Shown piece after piece: positions 61,631 through 64,000 of a stretch of DNA of 64,000 bases; position 1 is the stretch's first letter; every line of letters starts with the position of its first letter. The DNA comes from Verrucomicrobiales bacterium (GTDB lineage Bacteria > Verrucomicrobiota > Verrucomicrobiia > Verrucomicrobiales > DEV007), in NCBI GenBank assembly GCA_016795385.1, contig JAEUHI010000071.1:1-64000 (forward strand), in the 5' to 3' direction. The position numbers and the translations under genes are program-made. The notes under the pieces are model-generated. The model ran no database searches. It was not told the origin of the DNA and saw nothing but the letters and a program-made list of their open reading frames with translations.

Positions 61631-63130
61631 ATGTCGAATCTCTTGGAAGTATCGGGCATCGGGAAGTCGTTCCCGGGAGTGCGGGCGTTGCACGACGTGA
61701 GTTTTTCCGTCGGCGAGGGCGAGGTAGTGGCGGTGCTCGGGGAAAACGGTGCGGGCAAAAGCACCCTGATGAAGATCCTCGCGGGGGTGCAGATGCCGGA
61801 TGCGGGCAAGATCCTCGTGGATGGGGCACCGGTGCAGATCCGCTCGGTGGAGGAGGGGCTCTCCCTCGGCATCGCCCTGATTCACCAAGAGTTGAATCTT
61901 GCCACGAATCTGAGCATCGGCGCGAATCTCTTCCTCGGTCGCGAGCCGGTGAAGCGAGGCCTCATCGACGAGCGCGAGATCGCGGCGCGTTCCCGCGTGC
62001 TGCTGGAGCGGGTGGGTCTCGATCTCGATCCCGCGACACTCGTGGGGGATCTCTCCATCGGCCGTCAGCAACTGGTGGAAATCGCGAAAGCCCTCTCGAC
62101 CAACGCGAGGCTCCTCATCATGGACGAGCCGACCTCAAGCCTCTCGCAGGGCGAGACGGAGCGCCTTTTCGACGTGGTGAAGGATCTGCGCGCGAAGGGT
62201 GTGAGCATCCTCTACATCTCCCACCGACTCGGAGAGGTGATCGAGCTCGCGGATCGTGTCGTGGTGCTGCGCGACGGAGAAAACGCGGGCGGTCTCGATC
62301 GCGGCGAGATCACGCATGATGGGATGGTCGGCCTGATGGTGGGACGGGATCTCTCACAGTTCTATGTGCACGAGCCGCATCCTCCGGGAGAGGTGGTGCT
62401 GTCCGTCTCGGGGCTGCGCACCCCCGCGCATCCCGGGCACGAGATCGATTTTGAACTGAGGGCCGGAGAAATTGTGGGAATGGCAGGATTGGTCGGGGCG
62501 GGGCGGACCGAGCTCCTGCAGACGCTCTTCGGCATCACGCCCGCGGCCGGTGGCATGGTGCGGGTACAGGGCGAGCCTTGCGCCCTCGCCAATCCGCGCG
62601 CGGCGATCGCGGCAGGCATGGCACTGGTGCCGGAGGATCGAAAACAGCAGGGGCTGATCCTCGAGATGGCGGTGGCCGACAACATCAGCCTCGCCTCGAT
62701 CTCGCGCGATCAGCGGGCGGGATTCCTCAATTTCGCCGCGGAGCGCCGTCTCACCGAGGAGATGACCGCGCGGATGCGGATCAAGACGCCGTCGTCGCGG
62801 CAGATCGTGCGTTTTCTCTCGGGCGGTAACCAGCAGAAGGTGGTGCTGGGCAAATGGCTCGCGATGAAGCCGCGGATTCTCTTCCTCGACGAGCCGACGC
62901 GGGGCATCGACATCGGCGCGAAACGAGAGATTTACGCGCTGATGGAGGAACTGGCGAAGGAAGGTGTCGCAATCCTCTTTGTTTCGAGCGAGCTGGAGGA
63001 GGTGATCGGCATGTCCGACCGCGTCCTCGTGATGCATGAAGGCCGCCTCGCCGGTGAGCTCCCACGCGGGGAGTTGGGCGAGGAATCCATCATGCGGCTC
63101 GCGACGGGGAGGACGTCCGCCGCTGCTTGA
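61631..63130 (+). CDS. Sugar ABC transporter ATPase with two nucleotide-binding domains (RbsA/XylG type)
   Basis: 499 residues. The first ATPase domain has Walker A G-E-N-G-A-G-K-S-T (about residues 38-46), signature L-S-I-G-R-Q-Q-L and D-E-P-T-S. The second has a degenerate P-loop G-L-V-G-A-G-R-T, with R in place of K, as usual for the CUT2 family, and signature L-S-G-G-N-Q-Q-K. These proteins power import of pentoses, ribose or galactose together with a permease and periplasmic binding protein. No permease follows: the next gene, on the same strand, is a DUF2887-like ORF. Partners would have to be outside the window to the left or elsewhere. Confidence 0.93.
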   Translation: MSNLLEVSGIGKSFPGVRALHDVSFSVGEGEVVAVLGENGAGKSTLMKILAGVQMPDAGKILVDGAPVQIRSVEEGLSLGIALIHQELNLATNLSIGANLFLGREPVKRGLIDEREIAARSRVLLERVGLDLDPATLVGDLSIGRQQLVEIAKALSTNARLLIMDEPTSSLSQGETERLFDVVKDLRAKGVSILYISHRLGEVIELADRVVVLRDGENAGGLDRGEITHDGMVGLMVGRDLSQFYVHEPHPPGEVVLSVSGLRTPAHPGHEIDFELRAGEIVGMAGLVGAGRTELLQTLFGITPAAGGMVRVQGEPCALANPRAAIAAGMALVPEDRKQQGLILEMAVADNISLASISRDQRAGFLNFAAERRLTEEMTARMRIKTPSSRQIVRFLSGGNQQKVVLGKWLAMKPRILFLDEPTRGIDIGAKREIYALMEELAKEGVAILFVSSELEEVIGMSDRVLVMHEGRLAGELPRGELGEESIMRLATGRTSAAA

Positions 63131-63200
63131 GAAAAGGGGTGGCCCTGGCACCCGGAAATCCGACTTGCGCGGATCATCCGTTTGATCTTATGGTGATCAA

Positions 63201-64000
63201 GTGAACACTGATCGCATCTTTCATGAACTCTTCCGCGACCATCCCGAGTGGTTGCGCGAACTCACCGGGCTGCCTCTGCCCGAGGGTTGCCGGGGTGCGT
63301 CCCGGATTCTGAAGCAGCTTGAAATCCGGTGCGACCTCCTTCTCGAGTCCGCCGATCCCGCTGATCCCCGCTATCTGGTCGAGTTCCAGCTCTACCATGA
63401 TCACTCGATCTTCAACCGCATCGAACTCGCCCGGCAGATGCTGTGGAAACACCTCCATTCCAGGGTCGACTGCCGCCGCCGTGATTTTAGGCCGGGTGTG
63501 ATGGAGGCCGTCGTGCTGTTCGGATCGCGCACCGAACTGCCCTCCAGCAGCGACCGCTACCCGCAGATCCGGATTCTTTTCCTCGATGAAATGCTCGAGT
63601 CGCTCCGGAGGAGGCATCCCGCATCACCGCTGGTCGCCGCTCTCGCGCCCCTCGACGAACCTGCGGCGGAGCTTGAAGAAGACGCCGCCGCGCATTACCA
63701 TCAAATCAGAAGCAATGCCGACCTGCGGAGCGACGATCGGGAAGTGCTCGCTGAAATCTTCCTCAACCTGCTCCTGCAACGATTCAAAACCAAAAGCCGG
63801 GAGGAAATTCGCAAAATGATCGCCGAACTGACACCACTGCATGAAACCCGGGCCGGCCGCGAATTGCTCGAAGAAGGCATCGAGAAGGGGATTGAGAAGG
63901 GCATTGAACGAGGGATCAAAGACCTCGTCCGGCGGATGTCCGCCAAAGGCAAGAGTGTCGCCGAAATCTCTGATCTGACGGATCTTTCCGTCGAGCAGAT
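63201..64000 (+). CDS. DUF2887/Rpn-like PD-(D/E)XK nuclease-fold protein (partial)
   Basis: A GTG at 63201 opens a frame that is not interrupted to the window end (266 codons). The start N-T-D-R-I-F-H-E-L-F-R matches DUF2887, and E-I-R-C-D-L-L-L-E ... Y-L-V-E-F-Q supplies the D...E-x-Q core of the Rpn/PD-(D/E)XK superfamily (L-V-E-F-Q in place of E-x-K). Near the end a G-I-E-K-G-I-E-K-G-I-E-R-G repeat appears, a helix typical of this group. Members are common in variable copy number in cyanobacteria and PVC genomes and are linked to RecA-independent recombination. The C-terminus is cut off by the window edge. Confidence 0.78.
   Translation, partial: MNTDRIFHELFRDHPEWLRELTGLPLPEGCRGASRILKQLEIRCDLLLESADPADPRYLVEFQLYHDHSIFNRIELARQMLWKHLHSRVDCRRRDFRPGVMEAVVLFGSRTELPSSSDRYPQIRILFLDEMLESLRRRHPASPLVAALAPLDEPAAELEEDAAAHYHQIRSNADLRSDDREVLAEIFLNLLLQRFKTKSREEIRKMIAELTPLHETRAGRELLEEGIEKGIEKGIERGIKDLVRRMSAKGKSVAEISDLTDLSVEQ

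Overview
The window reads as chromosomal DNA of a GC-rich, Gram-negative bacterium of the PVC superphylum, most likely Verrucomicrobiota. The grounds are a PSCyt1/DUF1549/DUF1553 protein followed by a DUF1501 protein, a huge autotransporter-type beta-strand-repeat protein ending in a PEP-CTERM sorting tail, M60-type gluzincin and secretin-like surface proteins, a two-RRM RNA-binding protein, and beta-barrel proteins ending in Phe. Most genes lack a clear Shine-Dalgarno sequence. No tRNA, rRNA, CRISPR array, transposase or prophage was seen.

Layout. (1) 1-6400, minus strand: a type I restriction-modification locus, hsdR - ribbon-helix-helix antitoxin - PIN toxin - hsdM - hsdS, in which hsdS is reduced to an N-terminal stub. 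(2) 6448-10434, minus: an AlkC-type DNA glycosylase and a large multi-PAS hybrid histidine kinase. (3) 10801-21684: six-S1-domain rpsA with a clear terminator, a membrane-anchored PEGA/FGE-like protein, a secreted unknown, an alpha/beta-hydrolase-fold protein without its catalytic Ser and His, a GH16 glucanase, a small outer-membrane barrel, a secreted PQQ-like propeller and a CPBP membrane protease.

(4) 21767-27372: the most unusual part. An MglA-like small GTPase is encoded between two large proteins. The first has a Pro/Ala-rich disordered body and a C-terminal Roadblock-like domain; the second has an N-terminal Roadblock/LC7 domain and a very acidic tail. A secretin-like periplasmic protein follows directly. 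I read this as a candidate polarity or pilus-control module. A TM2 membrane protein, a DUF3127 OB-fold protein with an SSB-like acidic tip and a two-RRM protein come next (27433-29664).

(5) 29680-33236: a FadR/GntR-type regulator, divergent from a Gfo/Idh/MocA oxidoreductase and a class III aminotransferase, with a palindromic candidate operator between them. (6) 33315-42614: a large HEAT-like secreted unknown, a MazF/PemK toxin-antitoxin pair, a REPIN-like repeat, an OmpR/histidine kinase pair, a second secretin-like protein with an internal duplication, and an M60-like metalloprotease. (7) 42673-50746, minus: the PEP-CTERM giant, a ceramidase-like protein, an esterase-like protein and another outer-membrane barrel.

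(8) 50887-64000: ychF, the PSCyt/DUF1501 pair, a btaB-btaA pair predicting phosphorus-free betaine lipid (DGTS) synthesis, a Tyr/Gly-rich exported protein, a FAN1-like VRR-NUC nuclease fused to a DnaQ-type exonuclease, a sugar ABC transporter ATPase, and the start of a DUF2887/Rpn-like PD-(D/E)XK protein that runs off the edge. All assignments come from reading the sequence by eye; no database search was possible.
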